In this document: piece by piece, positions 61,958 to 64,000 of the stretch
How positions within the stretch are numbered: the stretch's first letter is position 1
Layout of the letters: each line of letters starts with the position of its first letter
NCBI RefSeq assembly: GCF_013378075.1
Contig: NZ_CP051131.1
Location: 3,174,501-3,238,500, forward strand
DNA: 64,000 nt
Direction of reading: 5' to 3'
DNA from: Parasphingopyxis algicola
GTDB taxonomy: Bacteria; Pseudomonadota; Alphaproteobacteria; Sphingomonadales; Sphingomonadaceae
Program-made: the position numbers and the translations under genes
Notes under the pieces: model-generated
Told to the model about the DNA's origin: nothing
What the model saw: only the letters and a program-made list of their open reading frames with translations
The model's database searches: none

Positions 61958-62002
61958 GGTTTAACCCTTTCGTTCGAATCGCACTGCGCGACCCAGCGTA
62001 GA

Positions 62003-62032
62003 TTGACTATTGAATACGTATTCAAATATGGA
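62003..62032 (+). promoter_or_regulatory. Candidate leuC promoter overlapped by the operator
   Basis: A TTGACT at 62003-62008 and TATGGA at 62027-62032 are 18 bp apart. The operator fills this spacer, an ideal position for steric repression. The -10 match is only moderate, so this is tentative. Confidence 0.4.
62010..62025. promoter_or_regulatory. LacI-type operator 3
   Basis: TTGAATACGTATTCAA is a perfect 16-bp palindrome in the region between the divergent hyuA and leuC-like genes. It is the best copy of the palindrome in the window. Confidence 0.8.
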
Positions 62033-62096
62033 TATGTCAATCGCGCAACAGCAGGTTCCGCCCAACGCAGGCCTGTGCAGGAGCCGACTAACCAGC

Positions 62097-63482
62097 ATGT
62101 CCATGCCACGAACCTTGTACGACCGCTTGTGGGACGGCCACGTTGTGAAACGATATCCGAGCGGCAAGGAACTCATCTATATTGATCGCCATCTCGTGCA
62201 GGAGGTATCCAGCCCGCAAGCGTTCGCCGGTCTCGACGGAAGAGGGGTCGACGTCCGCAGGCCGGGTGCGCAACTCGCCGTCGCCGATCACGCCGTCTCG
62301 ACTGATCCGGACAGGCTCCCCCGACCGGGCAGCCTCGCCGCGAAACAGCTTCAGCGCCTGACCGAAAACTGCAGCCGCCACGGCATTCGCTATATTCCTA
62401 TGGACAGCGGTGACCACGGCATCGTTCACATCATCGGGCCCGAACTTGGTTTTACCTTGCCCGGTACGACGCTTGTTTGCGGCGATAGTCACACGTCCAC
62501 ACATGGCGCCTTTGGTGCACTAGCTTTCGGTATCGGCACCAGCGAATGCGAGACGGTGTTCGCTGTGCAATCACTTCGGCAGCAAAAGCAGCGACGGATG
62601 CGGGTGCGCCTGACTGGCAAATTCGGCCGGGGCGTATCGGTGAAGGACGCAATATTGGCACTGATTGCTCGGATCGGCACCGGCGGAGCGCGCGGTTTTG
62701 CCGTCGAATTCGCTGGCCCCGCGGTGTTGGCGATGTCCATGGAAGAGCGGATGACGCTGTGCAATATGTCGATCGAGGCCGGCGCGCGGATCGGGCTGGT
62801 CGCCCCGGATGATACGACCTTTGCCTATCTTGAGGGGCGGCCCTACGCGCCGGGCGGCGTTTTGTGGGATCGCGCCGTCGCATCATGGCGTGCGCTCCGC
62901 ACGGATGAAGGCGCGGTATTCGATCATGAGGTTTCTTTCGATCTTTCCGACCTCGCACCTCAAGTGACCTGGGGCACTACGCCTGCGGAATGCGCCGCGG
63001 TGACCGGACAAGTTCCCGATGCGGTCGGCGGTCAGGACTATATGGGCCTCAAACCGGGTGACAGGATCCAGGGTATAGCGATCGATCGCGTCTTCATCGG
63101 TTCATGCACGAATGGGCGGATTGAGGATTTGCGCCGCAGCGCGAATGTCTTGCGGGGAAGGAAAGTGGCCGAAGGCGTCAATGCCATGGTCGTTCCGGGC
63201 TCGGCTCGAGTAAGGGAGATGGCCGAGGCGCAAGGGCTGGACCGCATCTTTCGCTCGGCCGGGTTCGAATGGCGCAATGCTGGTTGTTCGATGTGCGTGG
63301 CGATGAATGACGATCGGCTGGAGGTTGGAGAGCGCTGCGCGTCGACATCGAACCGGAACTTCGAAGGACGCCAGGGGAGGGGCGGCCGGACGCATTTGAT
63401 GAGTCCCGAGATGGCCGCCGCCGCAGCTGTAACTGGAAAGATCACTGACGTGCGCCGGCTGTTGGAGGGAGTGGATGGATAA
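62097..63482 (+). CDS. LeuC/aconitase-like large subunit, set 2
   Basis: A 461-residue [4Fe-4S] isomerase/dehydratase subunit: [17 protein letters not shown] start, [13 protein letters not shown] near 125, and cluster cysteines in I-G-S-C-T-N and A-G-C-S-M-C. It is closer to authentic LeuC than the set 1 protein. ATG 62097 aligns with LeuC starts; a longer reading frame extends across the operator and is unlikely. An AGGAG is present somewhat far upstream. Probably hydrates or isomerises a malate-type acid. Confidence 0.87.
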   Translation: MSMPRTLYDRLWDGHVVKRYPSGKELIYIDRHLVQEVSSPQAFAGLDGRGVDVRRPGAQLAVADHAVSTDPDRLPRPGSLAAKQLQRLTENCSRHGIRYIPMDSGDHGIVHIIGPELGFTLPGTTLVCGDSHTSTHGAFGALAFGIGTSECETVFAVQSLRQQKQRRMRVRLTGKFGRGVSVKDAILALIARIGTGGARGFAVEFAGPAVLAMSMEERMTLCNMSIEAGARIGLVAPDDTTFAYLEGRPYAPGGVLWDRAVASWRALRTDEGAVFDHEVSFDLSDLAPQVTWGTTPAECAAVTGQVPDAVGGQDYMGLKPGDRIQGIAIDRVFIGSCTNGRIEDLRRSANVLRGRKVAEGVNAMVVPGSARVREMAEAQGLDRIFRSAGFEWRNAGCSMCVAMNDDRLEVGERCASTSNRNFEGRQGRGGRTHLMSPEMAAAAAVTGKITDVRRLLEGVDG

Positions 63483-64000
63483 ATTTGCGATGGTAACGTC
63501 GGTCGCTGCGCCTTTGCCGCGTGAAGATATCGACACCGATCTGATATACCCCGCACGCTTTCTGCTGCTGATTGACCGATCGCGGGTGGGGAAGCATCTG
63601 TTTCACGACCTGCGCCACGACCACGCATCACTCGGCGGCGGTCCAGACCATGTATTCGTACTCGACCGGGAACCGTATAAACAAGCCGCTATCCTCGTTT
63701 GTGGCTTCGGTTTCGGGACCGGCTCGAGCCGCGAGCACGCGGTCTGGGCGCTCGCGGATGCGGGGATAAGGTGCGTGATTGCGCCATCGCTCGGGGAGAT
63801 ATTCCAAGCCAATTGCGTGAAGAACGGGATCCTTCCGGTCCTTCTCGATGGCGATCCTTATGCTAAACTGCTGAAGGCGGCGGAGCGTGCCGAACCGGTA
63901 ACAATCGACTTGAACGATCAGGAGATCCGTCTGGCGAGGGGTTCGGCAATCACCTTTGACGTCGACCCCGAATCGCGGCGAATGCTGCTCGAGGGGTTAG
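63475..64000 (+). CDS. LeuD-like small subunit, set 2 (runs off the window)
   Basis: At least 175 residues. It starts with ATG 63475, overlapping the LeuC stop by 8 bp after a GGAGGG site. The [13 protein letters not shown] motif near residue 17 and [13 protein letters not shown] near 70 mark the swivel domain. The stop codon is outside the window. It completes the second heterodimeric hydro-lyase. Confidence 0.88.
   Translation, partial: MDKFAMVTSVAAPLPREDIDTDLIYPARFLLLIDRSRVGKHLFHDLRHDHASLGGGPDHVFVLDREPYKQAAILVCGFGFGTGSSREHAVWALADAGIRCVIAPSLGEIFQANCVKNGILPVLLDGDPYAKLLKAAERAEPVTIDLNDQEIRLARGSAITFDVDPESRRMLLEGL

Noticed and set aside
63260-63280. GGGTTCGAAT-like string resembling a tRNA T-arm (possible attR)
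   Set aside because: It is a short chance match inside the LeuC coding sequence without the surrounding tRNA sequence.

Overview
The window looks like chromosomal DNA of a sphingomonad-type alphaproteobacterium (inference). Support comes from the G+C-rich coding style, a core block with a PHA synthase, a WS/DGAT acyltransferase and HspQ, and a CGTCATTGCGAG-type palindromic repeat. I see no rRNA, CRISPR array or intact transposase.

Layout. (1) 1-5632 is backbone: phaC 5' end, YcaQ-like protein, GNAT, WS/DGAT, alpha/beta hydrolase, hspQ and tRNA-Ser(CGA). (2) 5797-7141 is an island junction: directly after the tRNA lies a frameshifted N-terminal fragment of a P4-type tyrosine integrase, then a RES-Xre toxin-antitoxin pair. 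(3) 7601-64000 is an unbroken accessory block of catabolic genes, with no second attachment site in the window.

The accessory block consists of small, mostly divergent operons, each near its own regulator (LysR, two paralogous IclR, LacI). It is rich in paralogues: three phytanoyl-CoA-dioxygenase-like Fe(II)/2-oxoglutarate oxygenases, three PuuE/imidase-like deacetylase-fold hydrolases, two isocitrate-lyase-fold lyases, two LeuCD-type hydratases, two aldehyde dehydrogenases, two SDRs, two FAD-linked oxidases and six alpha/beta hydrolases. Around these sit an isochorismatase-fold amidase, a maleate-isomerase-like protein, an aromatic-type FAD monooxygenase, HyuAB hydantoinase/oxoprolinase subunits, an NCS1 permease, a DHBP synthase with a flavin reductase, a propionyl-CoA synthetase, an orphan pyruvate-dehydrogenase-E1-like enzyme and a HisD-family dehydrogenase.

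Working model (inference): NCS1 imports a cyclic amide, imide or hydantoin-like nitrogen compound. The PuuE-like proteins, HyuAB and the isochorismatase-fold amidase open the ring and remove nitrogen. Oxygenases, dehydrogenases and hydrolases trim side chains. The LeuCD-type hydratases and isocitrate-lyase-type lyases convert a substituted maleate to a malate and split it, for instance into pyruvate plus propionate, which PrpE and the E1-like enzyme take up. The substrate cannot be named from sequence. The best regulatory evidence is a near-perfect 16-bp palindrome, TTGAATACGTATTCAA, in both divergent promoters around the LacI gene and hyuA/leuC, with a third copy inside hyuA.
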